DNA of 64,000 nt from Litorimonas sp947503715 (GTDB lineage: Bacteria; Pseudomonadota; Alphaproteobacteria; Caulobacterales; Maricaulaceae), in the NCBI RefSeq assembly GCF_050271975.1, contig NZ_CP189850.1:682001-746000 (forward strand), read 5' to 3'. A program made the position numbers and the translations under genes. This document shows, piece after piece, positions 8,945 through 17,143 of this stretch. Under the pieces are notes generated by a model. It did not search any database, was not told where the DNA came from, and saw only the letters and a list, made by a program, of their open reading frames with translations. Every line of letters starts with the position of its first letter. Position 1 is the stretch's first letter.

Positions 8945-9382
8945 ATGAGCCTCGACGGACAGTATGACGAGCAAAATATTTTCGCGAAAATTTTGCGGGG
9001 AGAAATGCCTTGTGCGAAAGTTTATGAAGATGGCGGGACGCTGGCCTTTATGGATGCGTTTCCGCAATCGCGCGGACATGTGCTCGTCATTCCGCGCAAT
9101 CCCTCCCGTAATCTGCTGGAGGTCGCGCCCAAGGATATTGGCCGTCTTTTCGGTACAGTGCAGCGCGTCGCGACGGCTGTGCGATCAGCCTTAAAACCTG
9201 ACGGAATTGTCGTCACGCAATTTAACGGTGCGCCAGCCGGACAAACCGTTTTTCATTCCCACGTTCACATCATTCCCCGTTATGACGGTGAAGCCTTGGC
9301 AGGCCATGCGGCGGGCGAAATGGCCGATACGGACGAGTTAAAAACACTCGCGGAACAGATCCGCAATGCATTGGAGGCATAG
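8945..9382 (+). CDS. HIT family hydrolase
   Basis: 145 residues. The histidine-triad motif HSHVHIIP lies near residues 101-108 and the N-terminal block IFAKILRGEMPCAKVYEDG is typical of the HINT branch. HIT proteins hydrolyse or transfer nucleotides through a nucleotidyl-His intermediate; substrates such as AMP-lysine or aminoacyl-AMP are known for HINT homologs. A weak purine-rich box (AGGAAAGAC) precedes the ATG. The gene is separated by three bases from the lipoprotein peptidase gene that follows, which suggests co-transcription without an obvious functional link. Confidence 0.92.
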   Translation: MSLDGQYDEQNIFAKILRGEMPCAKVYEDGGTLAFMDAFPQSRGHVLVIPRNPSRNLLEVAPKDIGRLFGTVQRVATAVRSALKPDGIVVTQFNGAPAGQTVFHSHVHIIPRYDGEALAGHAAGEMADTDELKTLAEQIRNALEA

Positions 9383-9385
9383 ATC

Positions 9386-11125
9386 ATGCGCAAATATTTA
9401 ACGACAATTGCAATTGCAGCGCTCATCGCAGGCTGTTCGAAAAAAGAGGCAGAGGTTGAGATCAGCGATGTCGATGCGCCCGCCAGCCAAGCTGAAACAA
9501 ACGCACCGCAAGATACATCCAACCCGGAAACGGAAGTGTCTGACCTCAACACCGAAGCGGGCTCCAAAATCGAGCAGCAATATACAAAATTTGCCGAAGT
9601 TCAGATGAATCCCGATACGGCGTTTCTCTCGGATTCGGAACGGGCCGTTGTCAATAAATTGATCGAGGCGAGCGATTACCTCTCGCAAATCTACCTACTC
9701 CAACGGGGCGAGACTTATCCAGCGCTGCGCACGGAAATCAAACGCGCAGGCACGCCCTTGCAACTCGCCATGTTTGATCTCCATTACGGTCCCTGTGACG
9801 GGCTTGAAGAGGATTATGTCTTTGTCGAAGGTGCGCGCTGCCCCGAAGGTGCAGGGTTTTATCCCGAGGACATGACGCGAGACGAGTTTGAGGGTTGGAT
9901 CAAGGCCAACCCCGCAGACAAAGCCGCCTTCACTTCCGGCTACACGGTTATTCGCCGCAATGATGAAGGTGGATTAAAAGCCGTGCCCTATCACGTCGAA
10001 TATAAAGCCTTCCTTGAGCCCGCAGCAAAACTCATGCGCGAAGCCGCTGAAATATCTGAGAATGCCAGCCTCAAGAATTTTCTCAATTTACGCGCGGACG
10101 CCTTCCTGACGGATGATTATTTTGCGTCTGAAATGGCGTGGATGGATCTGGACGGAAATATCGAAATCGCGATTGGCCCTTACGAGGTCTATGACGACCA
10201 ACTCTTCGGTTATAAAACCGCCTATGAGAGTTTCGTGACCGTCAAAAATCCGGAAGAGAGCGCGGCGCTGTCCAAATATAAAGATTACCTGCGCGATATG
10301 GAAGCCAACCTGCCCGTGCCGGAAAGCTATAAGAATTTCGGACGCGGCTTCGAGTCACCCATCGCCGTAACTTACCAAGTCCACGGCGGCGGCGATAATG
10401 AGAACGGCGTACAAACGATTGCGTTTAACTTGCCTAATGATGAGCGGGTCCGGGAAGCCAAGGGCGCAAAGAAGGTTATATTAAATAACGTGCTCGGTGC
10501 GAAATATGACCGCATCCTGTCCCCGATTGGTGAACGTGTCCTCGTCCCCGAACAGGCGGACCTTACGGCGAAAAAATGGATGAGCAATAATACGCTGTTC
10601 CACGAGCTCTCTCACTCGCTGGGACCCGGCACGATAAGTGTTGATGGTGTCGATACGACTGTGAATGCGCAATTAAAAGAGCTCGCCTCGGGCCTGGAAG
10701 AAGGCAAAGCCGATGTCATGGGCGCGTATAATATTCTCTATATGATGGATCGCGGCGAGTTGGATATTGCGGATAAGAACGCGTTTCTTGCGACCTATTT
10801 CACAGGTAAATTCCGCTCCATGCGCTTCGGCACGGGCGCAGCCCACGCCAAGGGCGCGGCCTTCCAATATAATTATTTCCGCGAAGTCGGAGCCGCCGAA
10901 TGGTTGCCTGAGGAAAAACGGTTCCGTCTCGATTTTGAGAAATTGGAACAGGCGATTTCAGACCTGGTCGGGAAAGTCGTCATGATCCAAGGCGACGGAA
11001 ACTACGATCAGGCGAAAGATTTCCTGGATGAATATCTCCCACTGGACGAGGCCGCGGAAACTGTACTCGGCAATTTGGACGATATTCCCTATGATATCCG
11101 TCCGGTCTATCCGGAAGAGATTTAA
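9386..11125 (+). CDS. Lipoprotein, M49-like (dipeptidyl-peptidase III-type) zinc peptidase
   Basis: 579 residues. The N-terminus has a lipoprotein signal with lipobox IAGC (Cys at residue 17), so the protein should be anchored to an envelope membrane. An acidic, Ala/Pro-rich linker follows. The zinc site is FHELSHSLGPG (HExxH near residues 405-409) followed about 40 residues later by LEEGKAD, which corresponds to the second zinc-ligand block of peptidase family M49. Classical DPP III has HExxxH, whereas this copy has the five-residue HExxH seen in many bacterial relatives. It probably cleaves peptides in the periplasm. It lies directly after the HIT gene. Confidence 0.8.
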   Translation: MRKYLTTIAIAALIAGCSKKEAEVEISDVDAPASQAETNAPQDTSNPETEVSDLNTEAGSKIEQQYTKFAEVQMNPDTAFLSDSERAVVNKLIEASDYLSQIYLLQRGETYPALRTEIKRAGTPLQLAMFDLHYGPCDGLEEDYVFVEGARCPEGAGFYPEDMTRDEFEGWIKANPADKAAFTSGYTVIRRNDEGGLKAVPYHVEYKAFLEPAAKLMREAAEISENASLKNFLNLRADAFLTDDYFASEMAWMDLDGNIEIAIGPYEVYDDQLFGYKTAYESFVTVKNPEESAALSKYKDYLRDMEANLPVPESYKNFGRGFESPIAVTYQVHGGGDNENGVQTIAFNLPNDERVREAKGAKKVILNNVLGAKYDRILSPIGERVLVPEQADLTAKKWMSNNTLFHELSHSLGPGTISVDGVDTTVNAQLKELASGLEEGKADVMGAYNILYMMDRGELDIADKNAFLATYFTGKFRSMRFGTGAAHAKGAAFQYNYFREVGAAEWLPEEKRFRLDFEKLEQAISDLVGKVVMIQGDGNYDQAKDFLDEYLPLDEAAETVLGNLDDIPYDIRPVYPEEI

Positions 11126-11130
11126 ATGAT

Positions 11131-11619
11131 TTAGCCGGCCTGAGAGAAGCTCAGGTCGGCGCCATCTTCAAATTCGATCTTGGCGCGGCAATCGGCGTCA
11201 TCTTCTTTACAGAGGACTTCCGGTACGGTGATCGTCTCAAAGGCGTCACAACTTTGGCCCTCTAAAATCACGCGGGCTTCTGACGCCATACCGGATTCGG
11301 CGACGGGGGCGAACATATTGCCCTTTGTGTCTTCACCTGGTCCTGTGACATCAAACCCGATCATGGTGACGCTGACATCGCCCTCCAATCCGTTTTCAAT
11401 GCGGATGGGCACGATACAGGCGCGAGGTTCCGAGACGGGGTCCTGCAAAACAACACGGACTTTGCCGTCTTTCTGAACCGCATCGTCAACGGCTTGAACG
11501 GAAGCGTCCGGCGCGCCGCGCTCTGCCTCGACGGCAATATCGCTGTCCACAGAGGGCTGACAGGCGGTGAGGCTGATGAGGGATAGCGTGGCGACGGTTT
11601 TCAAAAATAAAATCTTCAT
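11131..11619 (-). CDS. Putative lipoprotein of unknown function
   Basis: 162 residues from the ATG at 11619; a TTG further upstream would overlap ptsP. The signal sequence ends in lipobox LTAC followed by an acidic, Ala-rich linker. Four further Cys residues (RACIV, QSCDA, EVLCK, DADCR) could make disulfides in the periplasm. No family recognised. It sits 14 bases after the ptsP stop on the same strand and is convergent with the M49-like gene. It could be the last gene of the ptsP transcript; no terminator is evident between them. Confidence 0.7.
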   Translation of the reverse strand: MKILFLKTVATLSLISLTACQPSVDSDIAVEAERGAPDASVQAVDDAVQKDGKVRVVLQDPVSEPRACIVPIRIENGLEGDVSVTMIGFDVTGPGEDTKGNMFAPVAESGMASEARVILEGQSCDAFETITVPEVLCKEDDADCRAKIEFEDGADLSFSQAG

Positions 11620-11633
11620 AATGACTATACGCC

Positions 11634-13931
11634 TCAAACGGGGATTGCGTTGCGTGTGCAGTAATCCTGCACGATTTCGCGCAAGGAGGACAGACGGGAT
11701 TCGACATTGATATGCGGTTCCAATGTCGCGCTCAGATCCGCTGCGTCGAGTTTCAGGAGGGCCGCTTTCACGGGTCCAATCCCCGTCACGGGCATGGAGA
11801 GCGTGCGGTAGCCGAGCGCGGCAAGCGTAATCGCCTCAAGCGGGCGGCCTGCAATTTCGCCGCAAACGGAAACGGGTGTATTATTCCGGTCACATTGATG
11901 CGCGATGAATTTCAGCACAGACAACGCCGCCGGATGAAGCGGATCATAGCGGTCCGACACGCGGGCATTATCGCGGTCGGCGGCAAAGAAAAACTGCATG
12001 AGGTCATTGGCCCCGACACTCACGAAATCCGCATGGTCGCAGACGGCGGAGACTTGCCACGCGAGAGACGGCGTTTCCAACATGACGCCAACTTCAATTT
12101 TCTTGGGCAGAGTCAGCCCCAAATTCACGGCGCGTTCGACCTCTCGGTCAAACAAGGCGCGGGCCTCTATCATTTCGTCCACGGTCGTCACCATGGGGAA
12201 CATGACCCGCAAATGCGCGTCCGCCCCCGCGGCCACAAGCGCGCGAAGTTGGTACCGCATCAGCCCGGGACGGTCCAAGGCAATTCGTATCGCGCGCCAA
12301 CCAATAGCCGGATTTTCTTCGGGGACGGGGTCGATATAGGGCAGGATTTTATCACCGCCCAAATCCAATGTTCGGAAGGTCACGGGGCGCTCCCCTGCCG
12401 CCTGAATGGCGCCCTGATAAAGCGCGGTTTGTTCTTTCAGTTTCGGCATAAAATCCGAGACCATGAATTGGAATTCTGTCCGGAACAGGCCGATACCGTC
12501 CGCGCCCGCTTGATCGAGTTGCGGGAGATCGACGAGCAATCCCGCATTTAACTGCAATGAAATTTTTCGGCCATCACGCGTGATAGCGGGTTGATCTTTC
12601 AGCGCGTCATAGGCTTTCGTCAACTCGCCCTTGACTGTCATGCGGAGTTTAAACCCGTCAATAATGCTCTCCACTGGGCGGACGTGAACCGTGCCCGTTT
12701 CGCCGTCCAAGAGGACATCATCGCCCGTTTCAATCAGATCGAGAATACCTTCGCATCGCCCGACCAGTGGGATGCCCAGTGCCCGACATATAATCGCAGC
12801 GTGAGAGGTGGCGGACCCTTCCTCCAACACGATCCCTTTTAATTGTTTCCGGTCATAATCCAGCAATTCAGCAGGGCCGAGCTCGCGGGCAAAGATGATC
12901 GCGTCATCCGCAATCGTCCGGTTTCCGGGTCCGACCTTTTCCCCGGACAAGGCGCGGATCAGGCGATTGGCAAGGTCTTCCAAATCATGCAGGCGCGCGC
13001 GCAAATAGGGGTCCCGTGCCTTCATCAACCGCGCCCGATGTTCATTTCGCACGCGTTCTACAGCCGCCTCTGACGTCAGGCCCGAGGAGACGGCCTCCCG
13101 CAATCGCCCAACCCATTTCCGGTCATAGGCAAACATGCGGTAGGTCTCGTAAATCTCTTTAGACGCACGGGACAGCGAAGCCGCCTCGCCGGAGACCATG
13201 GCATCAACACTGGCGCGAAGAACCGCAATACCCTCTTCTAATCGCGCCTGCTCTTCCGACACATCTTCGGCGAGGAGGTTAGCGGGCGAAACAGGCGGCA
13301 GGTGCAAATGCGCCGTGCCGCGATTTAATCCCGGCGCGAAGGCTTTGCCTTCCATCGTTTCGGGCCTGACGGGCGCGAGTGTGATGCCCTTCAACTTACC
13401 CTTTTTCCCACCGACGCGTTCATCATCAATAATGATTTCGGCGAGGACCATGGCAACGGTCAACAAGTCTTCAACCTCGGCCTCGGTGAAGGTGCGCGAT
13501 TGTTTGGATTGGACGACCAGAACGCCTAGCGTTCGACCGCCCCGCAGGATCGGAACGCCGAGGAAGCTGTTAAAAGGGTCTTCGCCCGTTTCCGGTCGGT
13601 AGGAAAAAAGCGGATGACCCGGCGCATCAGCGAGGTTGAGCGGCCGCGCCGTTAGGGCGACATGGCCGACCAGACCTTCGCCAGGCTTCATCCGGGTTTT
13701 ATGGACAGCTGATTTCTTTAGGCCTTCCGTGGCAGACAGTTCCAATTCTGCGCCCGGGCGCAGTAAATAGATCGACGCCACCCGCACACTCATCGCGGAT
13801 TGGATAGCCGTCGCAAATCCGTCGAGCCGTTCCTGAACAGATTCGGTTCCGGCCATAGCCTCCCGTATCGCGCGCATGAGTGGCGGCGGATGGCTTTCGG
13901 GTTTCGACGATTTGAGTTTATCTTGAGTCAC
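11634..13931 (-). CDS. ptsP: Phosphoenolpyruvate-protein phosphotransferase, nitrogen PTS (EI-Ntr)
   Basis: 765 residues. An N-terminal GAF domain (about residues 25-170) distinguishes this nitrogen-type enzyme I from the sugar PTS enzyme. It is followed by the PEP-utiliser N domain, the swivelling phosphohistidine domain with GSATSHAAIICRALGIPLV (active His near residue 374), and the C-terminal TIM barrel with GIGLFRTEFQFM, TLDLGGDK and SVGANDLMQFF. EI-Ntr takes phosphate from PEP and passes it to NPr, in a relay sensing nitrogen and carbon state; glutamine binding by the GAF domain is known in relatives. It begins with GTG at 13931. In many alphaproteobacteria it follows lysC; here it follows rimM. 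Confidence 0.95.
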   Translation of the reverse strand: MTQDKLKSSKPESHPPPLMRAIREAMAGTESVQERLDGFATAIQSAMSVRVASIYLLRPGAELELSATEGLKKSAVHKTRMKPGEGLVGHVALTARPLNLADAPGHPLFSYRPETGEDPFNSFLGVPILRGGRTLGVLVVQSKQSRTFTEAEVEDLLTVAMVLAEIIIDDERVGGKKGKLKGITLAPVRPETMEGKAFAPGLNRGTAHLHLPPVSPANLLAEDVSEEQARLEEGIAVLRASVDAMVSGEAASLSRASKEIYETYRMFAYDRKWVGRLREAVSSGLTSEAAVERVRNEHRARLMKARDPYLRARLHDLEDLANRLIRALSGEKVGPGNRTIADDAIIFARELGPAELLDYDRKQLKGIVLEEGSATSHAAIICRALGIPLVGRCEGILDLIETGDDVLLDGETGTVHVRPVESIIDGFKLRMTVKGELTKAYDALKDQPAITRDGRKISLQLNAGLLVDLPQLDQAGADGIGLFRTEFQFMVSDFMPKLKEQTALYQGAIQAAGERPVTFRTLDLGGDKILPYIDPVPEENPAIGWRAIRIALDRPGLMRYQLRALVAAGADAHLRVMFPMVTTVDEMIEARALFDREVERAVNLGLTLPKKIEVGVMLETPSLAWQVSAVCDHADFVSVGANDLMQFFFAADRDNARVSDRYDPLHPAALSVLKFIAHQCDRNNTPVSVCGEIAGRPLEAITLAALGYRTLSMPVTGIGPVKAALLKLDAADLSATLEPHINVESRLSSLREIVQDYCTRNAIPV

Positions 13932-13987
13932 AACGGCTCCTTAGCAGGATGCGCGGCAGAAAGCTTACAGAATTCTATGAAGACCCG

Positions 13988-14563
13988 TTAATCCAATGTG
14001 GGTGTCGCGGATTTGGGCGCGCTCTCATTCGGATCGCGGCCATTTACGGCCTCTTCGATATGGATGATGACGCGTCCCGCCTTCAGATCGACTTTCGGCA
14101 CGCCCGCTTTGGTAAAGGGGTGAAACCAACTGGCCTGTTTTTCGGCGGATTTAGGCGGTTGGATTTCCAACATGTCACCCGCACCAAATTCATGGACGGC
14201 CTTGATCGTCCCCGCCCGTTTGCCGTCACTCGTTTTGACATCAAGACCGACAAGGTCAGCATAGTAAAAATAATCCTCATCGTCAGTGTCGGGCAGTACA
14301 TCGCGCGGCACATAAAGCAGCGTGCCCTTCATTTCTAAAGCCTGTTCCCGTGTCGTAATTTCGGGGGAGCGCATGGTGAAGTCTTTCCCGACAGGACGCG
14401 GGTTTTTCGGTGTGAGAATAACGGATCCGTCCTCACCCAACAACGGACCATAGGCGGAAAAGTCTTCCGGCACTTGCGTATAGGATTTCACCTTTACGGC
14501 GCCATGCACGCCATGCGCTCCCGCAATGACGGCAACGCAAACCAGTCTGGAGTCCATACTCAT
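13988..14563 (-). CDS. rimM: Ribosome maturation factor RimM
   Basis: 191 residues. The N-terminal block VCVAVIAGAHGVHGAVKVKSYT is the RimM signature, followed by the PRC-barrel-like C-terminal domain around FYYADLVGLDVKTSDG and GAGDMLEIQ. RimM binds ribosomal protein S19 and helps mature the 30S head. The ATG at 14563 is preceded by GGAG at a good spacing, and it overlaps the stop of the S51 peptidase gene (ATGA). This is unusual because rimM normally lies between rpsP and trmD; neither is present here. Confidence 0.93.
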   Translation of the reverse strand: MSMDSRLVCVAVIAGAHGVHGAVKVKSYTQVPEDFSAYGPLLGEDGSVILTPKNPRPVGKDFTMRSPEITTREQALEMKGTLLYVPRDVLPDTDDEDYFYYADLVGLDVKTSDGKRAGTIKAVHEFGAGDMLEIQPPKSAEKQASWFHPFTKAGVPKVDLKAGRVIIHIEEAVNGRDPNESAPKSATPTLD

Positions 14564-15798
14564 TCGACAATCTCCTTATACGCCATCCTAATGGGGCGAA
14601 TATCAAACTCTATATTTTTAATTGTGTAACGTCCCTCACCGGAAGAGCCGCGCCCCCAATGCCCACTAGCCTCTGGCGGTTGGGTGAAGCGGTAAATAAG
14701 GCCCTGATCGGAACCGTCGAAACTCAGGCGTTCAATCACTTTGCTGTCCGCATTATCAATTAGCCCCTCACCGATGACGTCCTGCAACATCTGTCCCGCG
14801 ACCGCCATACCGCCACCGAACGAACGCGCTGTCGAGATATATTCATTCCCGACGGTGGCAGCTTTCCAAGCTGCAGGATTGATGTCGAGCGTTTTGAGGT
14901 CAATCTTATCCCCTGCGCTTACAAGCTGCAGTGTAACGTCGGAGATAGCGACATGATGGTCCGACATAAGTTTTCGTTTAGCGTTTCGGGCATCTATGAT
15001 TGTCACATAGTCGGTCCCCGTAATCTTCGCCATTCCGTCGTGATTGATGATAAGCGCCGTATCCTCATCAACGCCAAAGCCGACCCGATTATCTATTTCG
15101 AACACAGCCATTGCCAAACGTCCGAGGCGGGCGCGCTCACCGAAATGTTGATCGATAAGACCGCCTTTGAGAAAACCGAGTCCCTGTGCCACTTCCAAAA
15201 GCTCGCCGGAGTCTTCACCAATCAGCGCACCCAAACTATCGCCCTGCAATATCATGCGCTCACTCATAATCGCAGCGCCTGCACTCGTGCCGCCAATCGC
15301 TGCGCCATTCGCATAGGCGGTGCGGATGGCGGAGAGGGCGGGTGTGTCCTGCCCGTTTTCGAGGAGGAGCTGAGTCGTTCGCGCCTGATCCCCGCCCGTG
15401 AACCAGAAGGCGGCGGCTGAGCTTAATTGATTAACTACATTCGAATTTTGGGCGTTATCGGCCCAATCGGACTCGTCTACAGATCCCGTTGATAGATCAT
15501 CACGAAGCGCGAGAGGTGCGATTTCAATCCGGTTTTTGGGGACACCATAGTTCAGGAGCGTTTTCCGAACAGCTTCGGCTGATTGCACAGGCTGCCCAGA
15601 GGCAGACGGAATGATAACGATGGGTCCAGTTGATTTCGCGGACGCAATAAAATCAGACCAGATTTCGGCTGCATCAGCCTGTAGTCCACCCCCGACAATG
15701 AAGAGTGGGCCTTTAGAAATAGTGTCCTGCGCTGTCGCGTCCGGAATAGCGTTCAGAAGACAGGTGCATGTAATGACAATCCAGTGTTTCATGGACAT
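14560..15798 (-). CDS. Exported S51-family peptidase (cyanophycinase-like)
   Basis: 412 residues. An N-terminal signal peptide ends near Ala-Gln (residues 23-24). The catalytic domain shows LFIVGGGLQ at the start, WFTGGDQARTTQ, and the nucleophile elbow GGTSAGAAIMS with the active Ser near residue 174, as in cyanophycinase and peptidase E (family S51). The C-terminal 120 residues are an extension beyond the core. Cyanophycinases release Asp-Arg dipeptides from the storage polymer; exported relatives may act on other beta-linked aspartyl peptides. No cyanophycin synthetase is in the window. Alternative start ATG at 15792. Its stop overlaps rimM by four bases. Confidence 0.85.
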   Translation of the reverse strand: MSMKHWIVITCTCLLNAIPDATAQDTISKGPLFIVGGGLQADAAEIWSDFIASAKSTGPIVIIPSASGQPVQSAEAVRKTLLNYGVPKNRIEIAPLALRDDLSTGSVDESDWADNAQNSNVVNQLSSAAAFWFTGGDQARTTQLLLENGQDTPALSAIRTAYANGAAIGGTSAGAAIMSERMILQGDSLGALIGEDSGELLEVAQGLGFLKGGLIDQHFGERARLGRLAMAVFEIDNRVGFGVDEDTALIINHDGMAKITGTDYVTIIDARNAKRKLMSDHHVAISDVTLQLVSAGDKIDLKTLDINPAAWKAATVGNEYISTARSFGGGMAVAGQMLQDVIGEGLIDNADSKVIERLSFDGSDQGLIYRFTQPPEASGHWGRGSSGEGRYTIKNIEFDIRPIRMAYKEIVE

Positions 15799-15850
15799 TA
15801 TCTAGCGCTTTGAAATTTATCAGGCCACGTCAAAGGACATGCCATTAGGA

Positions 15851-17050
15851 TTAAAGCTTCGCCTTAATCTCATCAACCAAGTCCGTTTTCTCCCAGCTGA
15901 ACTCTCCATTCGGGCCAGGGTCGCGACCGAAATGACCATAGGCGGCGCTGGGCGCGTAGATGGGTTTATTCAGGTCGAGATGTTTACGGATTCCGCGCGG
16001 GGTGAGGTCCATGACTTGGCGGATGATTTTCTCAATCTTATCGCCTTTAATCGGGTTATTATCATCGACATTGACGTAAATTGACGTCGGTGTGGCGACA
16101 CCAATCGCGTAGCTGACCTGAATTTCCACCCAGGGCGCAACGCCTGCCGCGACGAGGTTTTTCGCGAGATAGCGTGTGGCATAGGCGGCGGAACGGTCGA
16201 CCTTTGTCGGGTCTTTGCCGGAAAACGCGCCGCCGCCATGCGGGGCCATGCCGCCATAAGTATCGACGATAATCTTACGCCCCGTCAGACCCGCATCCCC
16301 ATCCGGTCCACCAATGACGAATTTGCCCGTCGGGTTGATGTGAAAAATCGTATTATCCGTAATCCAGCCTGCGGGCAAAACTTCCTTGATGTAAGGCTTC
16401 ACGCGGTCCGCAATCGCACGGCTGTCGAGCGAGGCATCCAGATGCTGCGTGGAAAGCACAATCGCCGTCGCCTCGACCGGGCGGCCATTATGATATCGCA
16501 CAGTCACTTGTGATTTGGAGTCCGGGCCGAGCCAATCCTGTCCTTCTTGCTTTCTGGCCTTGGCCAAACGCTCAAGAATTTTATGCGAGTAATGTACGGG
16601 TGCTGGCATTAAATGTCCCGGCACATCGAGTGACGCATAGCCGAACATAATACCCTGATCGCCCGCGCCTTCTTCTGCATGAAGGCCTGTTCCATTATCA
16701 ACACCCTGCGCAATATCGACAGATTGCGGATGGAGGAGCACATCGATGTCGGCATGTTTCCAATGGAAGCCGTCCTGCTCATACCCGATATCTTTGATCG
16801 CTTCGCGGGCCAGCGCTTCGATACGCTCGGGCGTGATGGAAGACGGGCCGCGCGTTTCGCCCGCAATGACAACTTTATTCGTCGTTGTCAGCGTCTCGGC
16901 CGCGACGCGAACCTGCCATGGGTCCATGCCCTCGCTGATGGCTTCACGGAAATAGAGATCGACGATTTCGTCGGAAATGCGATCTGACACTTTATCCGGA
17001 TGTCCCTCGGAGACGGATTCGGATGTGAACTCGTAGGATTGGCGGCTCAT
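15851..17050 (-). CDS. metK: S-adenosylmethionine synthetase
   Basis: 399 residues. The N-terminal SEGHPDKVSDRISDEIVD with the ATP-phosphate His, GAGDQGIMFGYA (near residue 130) and the loop GGGAFSGKDPTKVDRS (near residue 275) are the MetK signatures. It makes S-adenosylmethionine from methionine and ATP in the cytosol. It lies 93 bases downstream of ahcY on the same strand, separated by a GC-rich inverted repeat, and both are likely transcribed together to run the methyl cycle. No SAM riboswitch is apparent between them. Confidence 0.98.
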   Translation of the reverse strand: MSRQSYEFTSESVSEGHPDKVSDRISDEIVDLYFREAISEGMDPWQVRVAAETLTTTNKVVIAGETRGPSSITPERIEALAREAIKDIGYEQDGFHWKHADIDVLLHPQSVDIAQGVDNGTGLHAEEGAGDQGIMFGYASLDVPGHLMPAPVHYSHKILERLAKARKQEGQDWLGPDSKSQVTVRYHNGRPVEATAIVLSTQHLDASLDSRAIADRVKPYIKEVLPAGWITDNTIFHINPTGKFVIGGPDGDAGLTGRKIIVDTYGGMAPHGGGAFSGKDPTKVDRSAAYATRYLAKNLVAAGVAPWVEIQVSYAIGVATPTSIYVNVDDNNPIKGDKIEKIIRQVMDLTPRGIRKHLDLNKPIYAPSAAYGHFGRDPGPNGEFSWEKTDLVDEIKAKL

Positions 17051-17058
17051 GGTTTGTG

Positions 17059-17134
17059 TGTCCCCGGCTTGACCCGGGTTCTGGTTCGACCGGGCCGTGA
17101 AATCGATGGAGACCCCGGGTCAAGCCCGGGGACA
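17059..17134. repeat. GC-rich inverted repeat between ahcY and metK
   Basis: A 20-base arm at 17059-17078 (TGTCCCCGGCTTGACCCGGG) is the reverse complement, except for one extra G, of 17114-17134. Each arm is itself a small palindrome of the form CCCGG-GTCAAG-CCGGGG. A related arm occurs at 36947-36966, so this is a dispersed element rather than a gene-specific signal. In the ahcY-metK mRNA it would fold into a stable hairpin that could adjust metK expression or message stability. Confidence 0.8.
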
Positions 17135-17143
17135 GGCGATTAA

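Noticed and set aside
17051..17143. SAM or SAH riboswitch ahead of metK
   Set aside because: The gap is filled by an inverted repeat seen elsewhere in the window; no SAM-II or SAM/SAH conserved elements are visible.
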